Below are positions 50,940-63,700 of a stretch of DNA of 64,000 nt, in pieces; position 1 is the stretch's first letter, and every line of letters begins with the position of its first letter. The notes beneath the pieces are model-generated. The model was not told the DNA's origin. It did not search any database and worked only from the letters and a program-made list of their open reading frames with translations. The stretch covers positions 147,001 to 211,000 of the forward strand of contig JAUTXW010004474.1 in NCBI GenBank assembly GCA_030620095.1, written 5' to 3'. The position numbers were made by a program, and so were the translations under genes. The DNA is from Kuschelorhynchus macadamiae (taxonomy: Eukaryota > Arthropoda > Insecta > Coleoptera > Curculionidae).

Positions 50940-52955
50940 ACAGGCATCGAAAAAAACCTATAGAGAAAGAAAATGCATTCAAAACAAAACAACTTTACAG
51001 TCAAAACGTCTTTTAGCAATGTGTTCGTGCCTGGCACGGTGGGTGCTCGCTTCCAAATTAAAAACGATTTCTTTGAAGAATATCGAAAATTCCATTATAA
51101 ATTGCATGAACATTATAGGAAAATGATCTTCGATAAAATGCAGGCCGGTGTAGTGGAGAGGAATATAGCCTCGGTATCTTAAATTAAGTGTATGGAGATC
51201 GGTTCTATAGAAAATTATAGTTGTTAGATACGGAGGACGATTAAAAGTTATAATCGTATGAAATAAAGTAGCCTCATCTAACTTCCTCCGATTCTCTAAA
51301 GATAACCATCTTGTCTCTCGTAACTTGTAAGAAACTGCCTCTCTTTTGCCAATGCCATAAATAAATCTCAGAAAAACCTTTTGACCACGCTGAATCCTAT
51401 CCTTATTAATGTGATCAAGGCAAGGGCCATAAACAACATCAGCAAAATTAAAATTGCTGAGCGCCAAAGAATCAGTTAGTTGTATTTTTTGAGATTTTGT
51501 CAATATGTCTGTGGTGTGAATCTTACCTCTGTGTCAAATACAAACCTAATTTCGTAATGAGTTGCATTTTGAAATTTCGTCTGAACCTATCTTTATTTTA
51601 AGATTGCTTTTTAAGTTTTCTTTATTTTTACCAAATATTAAGAAAGTTGGTTTAGATGCGTTTATTTGAAGTTTATGTTTACAAGAAAATTTTATAAGTC
51701 GACTCAGGTCATCATTAATTTTATCTTGAACTATGTTCAAGATTTCTCATTTGAGAAAAAAGAGATTACAAAAGAGTATCATCAGCGTAAAGGTGAACTT
51801 TGCTATAATTTAAAGAGGTTCTAATATTGCATGTATAAATACAAAATAGCAACGGTCCAAGAATTAAACCTTGTGGCACGCCACATTTTTGAATTGACAC
51901 AGATGACAAACCCTATCTATTTCTACATACTGCAGTCTATTAGTTAAATAGCTACGCATAAGTGAAACGGCATTCCTGGAAAATCCAATGTAATTGAAAT
52001 TAGTAAATCCTGGTTTATTCGATCGAAGGCCTTACTATAATCTACTAATATCAAGGCTGTTGACTTACCTCTTCTTCTATAATATCATCAGTTAAATGTA
52101 AGAGTGCAGTAGTACAACTAAATCCCGATTGACATGTGGGCAAAATATTGTAAAGCTTTAAATATGTTCTTATTTGATAATCTAATATTTTTTCTATAAC
52201 TTTAGAAAAAACAGTTAAGATGCCTATTGGCCTTAGATCGTTATAATTATCCGCGTTCTGTTTTTTGAGAAGGGGAAATATTTTTGAGATTTTCCAGGGA
52301 CCCGGAAAGGTGTTCTCCAATATAAATGAATTAATAATGTTTGTAATAAAGGGAGAATTCTATTAATGCAAAGCAAGATCATATCAAGACTTATTTGATC
52401 TGCCCCCGTAGTAAGCGTTTTTATTTCCAGCAGTCTATCCCTGACAACACTTTCAGAGTCCGTAGTAAAAGAGAAAGGAGACAAAAAATTACATTTTAGA
52501 TTATTGTTGTAAAAATTTAATAATTTATAAGCTGTGTTTTTTAACGAATCATATTTTTTCTAGTATAGATTAACCACTGCGGTTTTTTATTTCTTTGTTT
52601 TATTAATACTAAAGAAGATAATACATCAAAAATATTGATTAAAAAATTGTTAAGTGCAGCGACTTTCTCATTTACAGTTACAAAATAAACAATATTTTCA
52701 GTCACTGCTAAGAACTCATAAAGTAGCTGCTTGTCAATATTGTTTATATTTCTAAAACTGATGGTATCAACATGTTTCTTAACGTCATGAGAAATACATA
52801 TTGAAGTACAAAAAAGGGTCCGAAATACCGGAGTTTATCACACCAACTTCAAAACGTTCCTCCTCACTAGGTATTAAAATTACGTCTAGCAGTGAGAGGT
52901 TGGCCTTTGACAGCCTCGTAGGATTTTTAATTATTTGTAAATTTAAGGAATCTAT
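50940..52955 (-). pseudogene. Jockey-superfamily LINE relic, right arm
   Basis: Reverse strand twin of the left-arm LINE. Longest readable parts: RT start (52484-52233, VRDRLLEIKTLTTGADQISL), palm (52320-52051, LRPIGILTVFSKVIEKIL, CQSGFSCTTALLHLTDD), and a 174-codon C-terminal part (51503-50979, NFADVVYGPCLD, RFIYGIGKREAVSYKLRE). It keeps the C-terminus in one frame, better preserved than the left arm. The plus-strand ORF at 50973-51182 is antisense to it. Confidence 0.75.
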
Positions 52956-53673
52956 AATTAAAAGAAAATGTATATATTTGTTTCAAATATTGTTTTATTT
53001 TTATTGGCATTCTTTTCTTACTATATTATTTATAACGTAATCAGAATCATAATATCTATGTAAATAGAAAAAGCAACTATGTGCATTGTCCGGTTAGTAC
53101 TATCTATCCCGGCTCTACTGTGTATAAATTCTGCATATTTACTTAACAAACGGCGAGATTTTTCTAAATTTTGGATATGCTGGTGACTAGGCCAGTTTGT
53201 GGAAAAAAAATAGTCTAGCGCAACTGATTATTCTAGAAAGTTGTTAGGTAGGTAGGAAGTTATGGTAAAATATATACGACAGCCCCCATTTTACGAGGGA
53301 AGTATTTTAATGAATATTAATGTTAAATTTTAAGTCACATTAGAACATTCCACAGAACTTTTGCTTACCAAACAACACCGTTCAAAAATTGAGGGTTTTA
53401 ATAAAATAGATGTCTTTAAGAGGATTACTGTGCCTAAGTTACACCATTTTGTTTTGGGTTGCTATATGTTTGCTTATTTTTTTGATTAATCACGAATCTA
53501 CCTAATGCAATGTTTTTTGCTAGTTTCACCAATTTTTTGAAACAATAAAATATTTCTAGGTATTGATTACCTATTGCATTAATATGTCATTATCTAGACT
53601 TCATCATTATGAAATTTGTACGTCCAGTCAGGGGTTTGAATATTGTACAAGTTCTAACAAATTGCTGATCATT

Positions 53674-53727
53674 GGTACCATAGCGCAACTGGTTATCAAG
53701 AGGTGCGGGTTCGATCCCGTTCGTACC
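53674..53727 (+). repeat. tRNA-like sequence, internally deleted, right arm
   Basis: Same 54-nt form as 44981-45034: GGTACCATAGCGCAACTGG, then TCAAGAGGTGCGGG with the T-loop TTCGATC. The shared deletion shows that it arose before the inverted duplication. Confidence 0.7.
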
Positions 53728-54266
53728 ATATCTTTTGCTGTTAATTATAAGTATTTCACATTTTAAGAAAAACAAACTGATAAAATACTTCTAATCAAAA
53801 TTATAATTTTATTAATATGGACGGTACCTAATAGCAGTATCAGATTTGACGTCCAGTCAGGAACGCCGCGCCATAAGGTTAGAATATTTGGCAGGATAAA
53901 CAATGGTTATGATATTGATGGGTTTGAATATGTACAAGTACTTACTAAAATATTTGTTGAGATACTTAGTGTTTAAATTTTGATAGAAATTTTTAAAATA
54001 AGGTAGAATAAAACCGACATTACTGTCGATTTTATCGACTCTTCCGTTCGCTCAGAAATAGTCAGGTCTTTTTGTTTGTTCAGCATACGTGTTTAGAATA
54101 TCATAGATATTGAAGTGCCTGTATATCGACACACACTTTTGCAGCTATTAACGGGGGTAAGTAATTCCGTAAGTCATTCTCGATCGCGGTAGTATCGGTA
54201 ATGGGTACAGCTGAAAATTTCAACATTTGTTTGGTTCTCTTTTAAAAGGTTCTGTTCACGTGCACC

Positions 54267-54890
54267 ATGAATACGAAGAAAAGACTCCAGTATAGTGAAG
54301 AGGCGATGAATAATGCCATAAAAGTCGTTGAGCACGGGATGTCGGCATTCCAAGCGCTCAAAACCTTCAATATTCTATGAACAACGCTGTTAGATAAGCT
54401 GCAAGGAAGGTCACCTAAAAAAAGAAAAATTGGTGGTGAGATAATTCTTACCAAGGAAGAAGAAACCGCCCAGGTAAACTGGATGTTTCATATAGCAAAA
54501 TGTGGGTTTCCGGCCACCAAATTTTTAACTGCTGGGTAGCGTAGAGGAGTTATTGTTCAAAAATCTCAAAAGAGAAAATAATTTTAAAGATGGAAGACCA
54601 CAACGGCAATGGTTCGAAGCTTTTACGCGATGCCACCCTGAGCTAACTGCTATAGCTCCCCAAACTCTTTCAAAAGCAAGGTATGATGTTACTGAGGAGA
54701 AAGTTCGAAATTGGTTTAAAGAAATTGAGATATTTCTAAAAGATTATAACTATCTTGATATTACAAATATTCCCGCAAGGGTTTTTGATTGCGATCATTG
54801 AGTTTTTTACCTAAGCCAAAATTTGATAGAGTTCTAGTAAAAAAAGGAGATAGAGCAACTTATAATTTTAATAATAATGTCGATAAAGCA
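54267..54890 (+). pseudogene. Pogo-like transposase N-terminal relic, right arm
   Basis: ATG 54267 (MNTKKRLQYSEEAMNNAI) with a TGA soon after, then the CENP-B-like segment at 54553-54801 (GRPQRQWFEAFTRCHPELT, VRNWFKEIEIFLKDYNYLD) ending RVFDCDH, the point where the first catalytic Asp of pogo-type transposases normally lies. The following sequence is frameshifted, and a VLVKKGDRATYNF segment follows. Catalytic half absent. Confidence 0.65.
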
Positions 54891-55799
54891 CAACACTAAT
54901 AACCTGTTGTGTTTTCCCCCGCCAATTATAATTTATTCATATAAAAGTGTGTTCAAAAATATTGTCGATAGGATACCGGAGGAATGGGGAATCGGCCGTT
55001 CAGAGAAAGGTAGGATGGCAAGTTGGAGATGTTCCCCTGCCAGTATTTTTATTTTTTGATGGGCACTCATCCCAACTAACACAAGCTAGTTTGCCGCTCA
55101 AAATGGCATACTTTTAATTTGTTTATTAGCAAACTCAATTCACACCCTACAGCCGCTAGACGTGGCTGTATTTCGGCACTTAAAATTGGAGTAGAAGAAA
55201 GTTACGCACTAATCCAGTAAAAAAATGTTTAGAAATCAAACGCCTTTAAAAAATCTGCAGAATTATGAACAGATTCAAAAGAAGATACGAGCCTTCTTTA
55301 TTTATAGAAGTTGCTGAAGACGTGTTGTGAATAGTTGTCCTGCGAAAACTTCTTTTAGGACGATACAAGTCCTGGATTCCATGAATGCTCAAAATTATTC
55401 TCGGGAATTGTTTACCACTGCCATTTTACTTACCGCGGTGCGATCACCGCCTTCCATCTTTAAGCTGCTGCGCTACTGGTTTGTGTTTGTATTAAAAATT
55501 TTCGCGCGGTTATTATTTTCGCGTTGAATCGCAGGCTCATATCGTTTCTGAGTGGAACAGTCTAGGCGGACTCACTGAGTGACTTTCTTCTTTGTTTAGT
55601 TACATGACCTTAGTTAGTAAAGGATAGAAATACACTCAGTGAGCCCTGATTGGGCCAATCGAAGACCCTATCATATCTTTTCAAGTTTCATCGTGTCGTC
55701 AACTAATCGCCGTAAATATCGCGTGTTCGCGTAATGTAATACATTATTTTTTTATTTCCTAGTTTCTAAAAATTGTACCATCTAAATCATCAGATCATC

Positions 55800-57665
55800 A
55801 GGTCAGGTGAATTTTGCTTTTACGAAAGAAATTATTGGTAAGTTTTGTTTCATCCTAACCTATCCTGTTATTATTTTATAATAATCGTTTCGGATAATCG
55901 CACGACGCGGACGTCGACGGCCTCAAAAAAGGCTAAACGGATAAGCAAATACCGAAAAGAATGAGAAAATAATTTTTCTTGGTTTAAACAATATAATGAA
56001 AAAGCTCACTGCACCTTATGTAAAAAAACTTATTCATATATGCACGGAGGTCTGGGGGACATAAAACAGCACGCAGAAGGTGTTGAGCACAAAAAGACTG
56101 AACTTGGCTAAAAGAAAATAAAGGTTTACAGTCATTTTTGGGACGAGAGCGAGACATCAGAGATTCTAAACAAAAGAAAATACTGACCGCGGAAATGACG
56201 AACCTATATCACAGTGTTAAACACGCCCATTCGTACACCTCATAAGATCGTACAATTCGTCTAATTTCAGTAATTTATAGTGATTCCCAAATTGCTACAA
56301 AAAATTCATTTGGGGAGAACAAAAACAAGTTCAATAGCATTTAACGTTCTTGGCCCTATGTCACTGGAATCGGCGTTAAATGAGCTTAAATAGGAAACGT
56401 TTTTTGGAACCTCTACAGATGCCTCCAATCATGGAAGTATTAAGATTTTTTCGATACTGCTGAGGTATGATGCTCCAGCGGGAGGCGTAAAATTGTGCTT
56501 ACTTGATTGATTTGGAGATCCGGATGAAACCGCGAATGCAATTTACACTAACTTAATAATTCGGATTGAAAATGCAGGGCTATCCCTACAAAATATATCT
56601 TGTTATTCAGAAGATAATGCCAGTATCAATTTTGGACGTTTCCATTCGGTATACAAGTTACTGTATAAAGAAATTAACAACGTTGTGTTCGTCGGTTGTC
56701 CGGCGCATATGGTCAACAATTCTGTAGAAAATGCCTTAGCAAAAGGCAGTTTCGATATGGAAACTCTAGTTTTAAAAACGTATAGTGATTTTCGTCACAA
56801 GCAAAAAAGTGCAAAGAATTAAAAGAATTTTTTTAACTTTGTGGATCTGGAATACAAAACTATTTCAAGGCATGTACCCACCCGCTAGTTCAGTCTTTTT
56901 CAAGCCATAAAAAGATTACTGATTATTTTTCCATCAATAAAAAGTTATTTCCTCTCGGTTTCCCAGGAACAAATTGCCGTTGCCCTTTTTTTTCTGAAGA
57001 TGATGTTGATGTTACTGAATGTTATTTAAGCTTTTTTCATAAGACTTTAAAAATTATTTTTGAAACGGAACAAAAATTTCAACACACCGATTTACTTTGT
57101 TTTGAAGTCTATGATATTTAAAATTTAAAAAAGTCAAAAAATTAGTCAAAGGATAAATGACAATTTTTTTGGATTTCTTGCAACAAATCTTCTAAAAAAA
57201 GTCCCCTGATGAAAACAATAAAATAGAGGAATCCTTTTTAAAATCTTATAAAAGTTTACTTAAATATCTTGACTTAAAATATGATATTTCGGAAAACAAT
57301 TTGTCGTCAAAATTAAATATTTTTTCTGTAAAAAACACTCTTACTTTTGAGTCACTTATGGAAGTTGTAACTGAATTATCCATTGACATTGATTTTGATA
57401 ATTTTTATGAGGAGTTTTGAATAATACAACTTACGGTTGACAAAGCTCTATCTAAGGAGGGATTTGTTATCCAAAAATGGAGTAATTTATTACGAACGAT
57501 AAACCTGAACATTTTTTAAAAATAATTCAGTTTGTGTTTTCAATATTCGTCTCAAATGCCGACTCTGAAAGAGTTGTTTCATTATGCAATGCGGACTGGA
57601 GTAACAGCCGTAACAGGCTTTTAGTTGAAGTTGAAAACATAGCTGCAAGTTATAACGAATTTTAA
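55800..57665 (+). pseudogene. hAT transposase, right-arm copy with C-terminal dimerisation domain
   Basis: Plus strand, heavily frameshifted. Starts with the BED-type region (56010-56080), continues with the segments mirrored in the left arm, and beyond the palindrome edge (57181) adds a C-terminal part absent from the left: SLMEVVTELSIDIDFDNF near 57350 and a hAT dimerisation-type end (NADSERVVSLCNADW, then SRNRLLVEVENIA) at 57560-57640. The extra tail shows where the duplicated segment stopped. Confidence 0.7.
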
Positions 57666-58020
57666 CCTAACTTGTAACGAGTTTTATAACATGGCAATTA
57701 AGAACAAAAAGCTTTTTAGAAGCTGTTAAATCAAATAACAAATATTTCTTTTCATTGAGAAAATAATAAGCTATTTTGTTAAAGCATTTTTATTATGCTA
57801 TGTTATTAAAATGAAAAGGACTCAATATTTTTTCCAAAATTGAGTTTTTTGATTTTGAAAAAGTGACGTATCCGTCCATCCTTTTCTTACACCAAAAAGT
57901 TCTCAATTATTAATGATTTGATGTAGAAAAATTAGCATTTTTTAATTTTGGAGTTTATTACAAAATGTTCTTCCTAATTTGCGTTTGTATTTCCTTTTCT
58001 AACTCTGTGTCCTGTAATTC
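57666..58020. other. Downstream of the hAT relic, no gene
   Basis: AT-rich; no TIR could be identified with confidence. Confidence 0.45.
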
Positions 58021-59145
58021 TCAAATTGAAACCTGGACACCCTAGTTGTAACCCCGCATGTTACTGCTGACAGTGCTTCCTCTGAAGAATTTGTAGTTGA
58101 TATAATCGAAAATAAGGACGATGGGATAAGTGTCAGTGATATAATAGAAACCTTAGACACATCAAAATTTATTTTTGCATAATCTGACTGTCTTAGATTA
58201 GACATCTTACCTTTACAAAATTTGAGTTCTGACACTAATATTGACCTAATTATTTCCAATAATATAAAAACTAATGAACCGATAACGACTAGTGCCGACA
58301 AAACTGATAACGACGATAACGATATTAATGATAAATCCGAAAGTAATCATAATCTAGCCAACCGCCCAAGAAAAAGAAACTGTGTTTTCAAATATTCCAG
58401 ATCCGGCAGTAAGTAGCTTCCAATGTAACGATAACGACTAGTGCCGACAAAACTGATAACAACGACGATAACGATTTTATTGATAACTCCTAAAATAATC
58501 CTAATCTAGGAAACACAGTCAGAGAAAAGGGAACTATGTTATCAAATGTTTTAAATCCGACAGCTCTTTCTAACGTACCGATAAAGATTAGTGCCAACAA
58601 AACTGTTAACAACGACCATAATAATATAGGAAACGCAGTTCTTGAAAACAAAACTGTGTCATCAAATATTCCAAATCCGACAATAACTTCTCCTATAAAA
58701 AAATCATTATTTTGGCTAGAAATGAAAAAAAACTGCTATAGTCAAACTTCGACAAAAACTTAGAAAAAGATTTGCATGCTAAAAAGAAAAAGACCAATAC
58801 CAAAGTGAAAAATAGCGGAGAAAATAGTTTAGAAAAAAAGGAAAAGCCACAGATTCTAGAAACTTTATCTTTTAAAAAAGAAGACTATACTAAGATAGGT
58901 AAGTAAGAAAACTGTATGATTTCAGAATGATAAAACTATTTCTTTCTAGGTGTCTCAGTCATCGTCGATTCTAATGATCAACTATTGACAGGAAAAATTT
59001 TAGCCACAGGGAAGATAAATAAAAATGTTACATATGAAGTCGACCACATGAAAGAAAATGGACTACACTAGATATGGCCAGAAAAACCAGATGTACTACC
59101 ATATAGTGTTCAAGAACTATACTATTTCATACTTAAATTTGAATA
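58021..59145 (+). pseudogene. Relic with Asn/Asp-rich repeats, possible pogo-like transposase C-terminus
   Basis: Repeats of about 150 bp at 58270, 58430 and 58580 each begin ACCGATAA-GA-TAGTGCC-ACAAAACTG and encode Asn/Asp-rich peptide. A Lys-rich stretch follows, then a probable intron (GTAAGTAAG at 58900 to TTTCTAG near 58950) and a last piece with TGKILATGKI, YEVDHMKE and WPEKPDVLP. That ending resembles the C-terminal piece found after pogo-like transposases in insects, but the match is weak. Several stops. Confidence 0.35.
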
Positions 59146-59497
59146 ATAATATATAAGCTACTTCTAACTATTAAAAAAAGTGACAGTAACTTATTACATT
59201 CTTATTTCTGCTTCGCAAAAGGCAAAACCTTTTTTTTCTGTGAGTCTGTTTTTCGTTAAAATTAGGAAGAGCTCTGGTATTTAATCAGACTAGTAACTGT
59301 CGATACCAGGTCAAATGTGATGTCGATAACCGAGACAATGCTTTTTAAAAGTATCGGTATAGGGTACATTTGGTCATTTCTGGACAAATATTTTTATAGA
59401 AAAAAAGTTCTATAAACAAGCACAGTCGTCAAAAATGGAATCGAATTTTAAACCCTGCAAATCCTTTAAGTTGTCGATATAACGTACATTTACCTTA

Positions 59498-59866
59498 TTT
59501 GCTAAAAGTTGTTTTGAAAGTGAGATTTTCTCTAGCAGTGCTATGCAAAAAATATAAATATATTATCAATGCGGAGAAAACGCCCAGGAAACTAGCCCAA
59601 AATATATTCGCGTTTATGGAAGAAATGTATCAGCGAATGCCATATTAAGGACTAAGATTTTATTCGAGCAAATAAAGTAATTACAAGATCTGCAATATTC
59701 CGTGGAAAAGAAACCAATAATAAATTATATGAGATAAAATGCTATGAGATCAATCACATAGTCCGAGATATTCCACGGTATCCAGGGCAACGGCTTAGCA
59801 ACGGAACTGTTAAAAATTACCCTTTCATATATTTCCCTTTCACTATCTAACCCCGATTAAAAAGAG

Positions 59867-59913
<47 letters not shown>

Positions 59914-60233
59914 CGAAAAAAATCAAAATATCGAAGAAAATTATTATTGAAATTAATAATCTAAACCAAGCAGACCATATTATACTTTATTTTATAGTTA
60001 AGGTTAGTATTTTTACAGTTAATTCCTAATTGAATTTGTATGCTCGAATCAAATCTTTGTCCGTGAAATGGCATTCATTGATATATTTTCTTCATAAAAG
60101 CGAATAAATTCCCTAGTTTCTTGGGCGTTTTCTCCGCATTAATAAAATATTTTTATTATTTGCATTCGCACTTCAAACGAAAGTCTCATGGCAATAATTG
60201 AAAAAAAAGACTTTCAAAACAACTTTTAGCAAA
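59498..60233. mobile_element. Foldback MITE with TA at both ends
   Basis: Starts TTTGCTAAAAGTTGTTTTGAAAG and ends with its complement. Inverted repeats of about 180 bp (imperfect inside, including GCGGAGAAAACGCCCA-GAAACTAG) flank a centre with a (TA)n run at 59870-59906. TA lies directly outside each end (59496-59497 and 60234-60235). Non-autonomous, Tc1/mariner-like by its ends. Confidence 0.75.
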
Positions 60234-60235
60234 TA

Positions 60236-61390
60236 ATAGTGAGACCTAGACAGTGACATATTATGGCAACAGACAATCACATCTATTTTTCACCTTTAAC
60301 TTATTTAGGTATTATTTAACCCTGTAAAGTGAAATATTTTATTCTTTCAAAAACTGGCGAAAATAGCAAAAAAAATGTATTAGGTTGATTTGACGTAGAA
60401 AAATTTGATTAATCAAAAAAAGATGCATAAAAATATAGTAACCCATTTAAAAAAATGTAATTTTCGTGCCGTCATTATTTTGTTTGCGATTAATTTTTTT
60501 TTCTGTGGACATTTTCGGATCATGGGGCTAACAGTATATCGGATGGCCATCTTGGTTTTTGATGTAAATGTTTCTATCGCCTGGTAAATAGCCTTATTGT
60601 GTTACCGTTGGATTGCTTTGTGCAAGTAAATCGTTATTGAAAATTATCAGCTAGCGACTACATTTATTAGTATTATACGATATTTTATTTTAGTTTTAAA
60701 CATCGAGTATCACATCTAAATTATCATCCTAAGCAAAGGGGAGAAATAGGAAATGAAATGAAAATGAAAAAGAAAACTACTCAAAAGCATTCTGAAATAT
60801 ACATTTATATTGTTTCGTCTGTTTTGTCCATTGTCATGTTTTTTTTAAACGATGAATAGTCTCTTATTATATCTAGCAAAACTTGTGGTGAAAATGTGGC
60901 ATTTTCTATTAGTTGCAAGCGGTCTTTAAATTTTATTCTTTGGACTTTTTTCAAATAAATGTTTTCCCTTTCTTATAACCTAACCCCACTTTATACAGAT
61001 TCATGTCGGGTATTTTTCTTTTTTTAACATCCTGTATATCTGAGCTAACGTTTACCCCTGACAAACTATTTTTTTTATGCACTATTTTTCACTAGAATAC
61101 AATTTGCTAAGGAATCAAAAATTTCTATTTGTAGTTTTTAAGTACACAATCATTTTTTCGTTAAAACTAGTTGCATAATATTACTATGGTCCAGAATTTT
61201 AAAAACTCTATATATTTATGATAATCTATTTACATCTTCAAAATTTCATTCACATTTTAGTCACTTCTACCAGTTGAAAAAACCCATCCCTATATAAAGT
61301 TACTCACATTAAGTGGTACGACCTTACGTAAAAAAATAGAGGTCATTATTTATATATTTAGCCTCCGCCAAGAATATCTCACAGTATAAT
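60236..61390. other. Region with a dispersed-repeat copy, no gene
   Basis: 60244-60450 matches 45110-45330 in the left arm. The rest has no supported ORF. Confidence 0.5.
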
Positions 61391-61919
61391 GTCGATTGTA
61401 TGCCAATTCTAAACAAATCTACTCCGTTTATAGGAATTTATATTAACATGCCTTTGCTAAAACATGATTGCAACAAAATTATCACACAAAGAATAGTAAC
61501 GTTTTGCAATATTAAAGTAGATAAAAAAATAACTTTTCTTGCAAAATACAAGATAAAATGCCGAAAGCCTCAGATCAGATTACACCAGTAAGAAATGTTT
61601 TAATTAGATATGACAAATCCTATCGACTACACGACGTACAATTGACGTAACTATGTAAGGGTATCGTGAAATTTGCAAAAAAAATAGCTCCTTAAGTCGA
61701 GAATTGTATTTTAATTGCTAAGTAACCATTTAAATAACCAAAATAGTGTAGTAATAAGATTAACGGACTGCTCAATCGCTCTAACCTCTCCAGAATACCG
61801 ACCATAAACTCTAGAAAACTGACCAGAAACTCTAGAAAAAGTTAAACAGACAACCATTATCCAGGAAAAAATATTTTAAGGAATTTTAAACAAAGATCTT
61901 ATCTTTATTACTTATCTTA

Positions 61920-62365
61920 TACAAAAGGAAGAACCAATAAAGAACCAAGATACTAAAGACGTGGCACTACCGTACGTACACAACCTATCACAAAAATTAA
62001 AGTATATTGTTTTAGAACATAACATTACTGTTTGTTATAAAGCCAAAATTTATTAAATTCTCTGTGCACGCCATTAAAAAGTAAAGTTTCACCACAAAAG
62101 AAATCAAACGTAATTTATACAATTCCATGTTTAAATTGTCCTAAGAAATATATCGGTATAACACAATACTCAGAAAACCGTATTAAAGGCCAAAAAATAT
62201 ACTGAAAATGCATCTACTGCTCTTCATAATTATAAACATAAAACAAGACATGAGTTCAGCTTTAATGCAACCTAGATTTTAGCCCAAGATAAAAATTATT
62301 ATAAGTTAACAGTTAAGGAAATGATCGCAATAAAACAAGCAGAGCCAAGCAGTAAATGATAAAAA
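61920..62365 (+). pseudogene. Penelope-like retroelement relic (RT end plus GIY-YIG endonuclease)
   Basis: Plus strand. DVALPYVHNLSQKLKYIV corresponds to the linker between RT and endonuclease of Penelope-like elements; then KKSNVIYTIPCLNCPKKYIG holds the GIY-YIG-type start with its Cys pair; then ALHNYKHKTRHEFSF and YYKLTVKEMIAIKQA complete the usual order. Several frameshifts and stops. RT palm motifs are not visible upstream. Confidence 0.7.
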
Positions 62366-62990
62366 AATGTTAGTGCTTTAAGTCAAATATATTTCAACTT
62401 AATTAATTAATCGGAAAGTAATGTAAATTCAAAATCTAATCGTCTCAACCCTGTATAAATTTTAAACAGAAATTTAACTTGCGTCTCCATATTAATTAAA
62501 AATATTAATATTTGTTTTCACAGGTGCCAAGGATCAGATAAAGAACAAAGTTTTTAGAGCCAAAAAAAAATGATATCCTAATTATTCTAGACCTGATCAG
62601 TCTCATAATTTCGCCATATTAACATTCCACCAAGCAAATTGCTTCTCCAAGGTGCGTAAGTAAACTATAAGTATAATAGATATTTGTGTGTTAAATTTGT
62701 ATCTATGAATGTTTTTGTCAAATAGAGACATTTATTTATGAAACTTAGTGTAATAATATTTTAAGTCATTGCGTTATCACCAAAGAAAATACTAAAAAAA
62801 GTTTTTTAAATTTATTATAAAGTGTAGAATTAGTGATTTTAAGCCATTTAACGTTTCAATGCATTTAATGTTGTTTACGTGTATGTATGTATATATTTTT
62901 ACTGTGTTTTTAATTTAAAAAAATTAGGAATCAGGAGACTTTGAGATGTTGCTTCTTAGTTTTTCACGGATAGAAAAATACGATGTGTTT
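62366..62990. other. Between Penelope relic and hairpin, no gene
   Basis: AT-rich, no ORF supported. Confidence 0.45.
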
Positions 62991-62991
62991 T

Positions 62992-63154
62992 CATTCCGAG
63001 TTTACATCCGTTCACTACTGTCGTTCTGAAAAAAGAAGTTTTGCTGACGTTTCGCCAAAATCTCATTTGGCTTTTTCGAAGCTTTCCTTCTCGCGTCCGA
63101 ATAAAGACTGTTCTTTTCAGAACGACAGTAGTGAACGGATGTACACCCGGAATG
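62992..63154. repeat. 163-bp hairpin repeat
   Basis: CATTCCGAGTTTACATCCG at the start pairs with CGGATGTACACCCGGAATG at the end; the arms are about 42 bp. The loop contains TGCTGACGTTTCGCC, a word seen in terminal regions of Penelope-like elements, so it may be a terminal piece of the nearby relic. Confidence 0.7.
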
Positions 63155-63470
63155 AATACTTTTATGTTTGTTAAAAATGTTTAATCAAATTTCACATATT
63201 CTTAGATATATAGGTTATAAATAAACCTACAGAAAGTTAATGAGGTTCAATTGTCTTTTTTTACAGGATAACTGGAAAATATTCGTACTACTTTTCGAGT
63301 TATATGTGGGATATTTCCTTTTCTACAAGGTTTTCATTGAAACGTCCGTTTTTGCCCAGAAACTAAAATCTGTCGAACTTTGACTACATTTTTTTTAATA
63401 GAAGTATTCTATCAGTTTGTTTTTACACTGTGAAATATATTTTTAGACATATTTATAAATCAACAGTTAT

Positions 63471-63700
63471 AATGTTAGAATATTTGGCAGGATCAACAAT
63501 GGTTATGATACTGGTGGGTTTGAATATGTACAAGTTCTACCGAATTGCTTATCAGTGGTACGATAGGGCAATTGGTTAGAGCAGTGGACTAGTGATCCAG
63601 AGGTGCGGGTTCTATCCCCTCTCGAACTATACTTTTGCTATTGATTATAAATATTTCTAAAAATATATTTCACAGTTGAAAAACAAACTGATAAAATACT
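63471..63700 (+). repeat. Dispersed repeat with full tRNA-like sequence (SINE-like)
   Basis: The tRNA-like part is 63557-63629: GGTACGATAGGG, GGTTAGAGC, anticodon stem with loop CTAGTGA (anticodon AGT if canonical), and a mutated T-arm (GCGGG TTCTATC CCCTC). The acceptor pairing has one A-A mismatch. The same upstream sequence (ATTTGGCAGGATCAACAATGG) occurs in both palindrome arms, so this is a dispersed tRNA-derived repeat and not a working tRNA gene. Confidence 0.65.

Larger units (their letters stand above)
50355..57181. repeat. Right arm of the giant inverted repeat
   Basis: The inverse of 41240-48586 with the same set of relics in mirror order. Length differs by roughly 0.5 kb because of indels. 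Confidence 0.9.

Noticed and set aside
58021..59145. Host gene with an intron
   Set aside because: Broken by stops, with internal repeats; the ending resembles a transposon-derived protein more than a host gene.
63557..63629. Functional tRNA gene
   Set aside because: The T-arm and acceptor stem carry mismatches and the sequence is part of a dispersed repeat.
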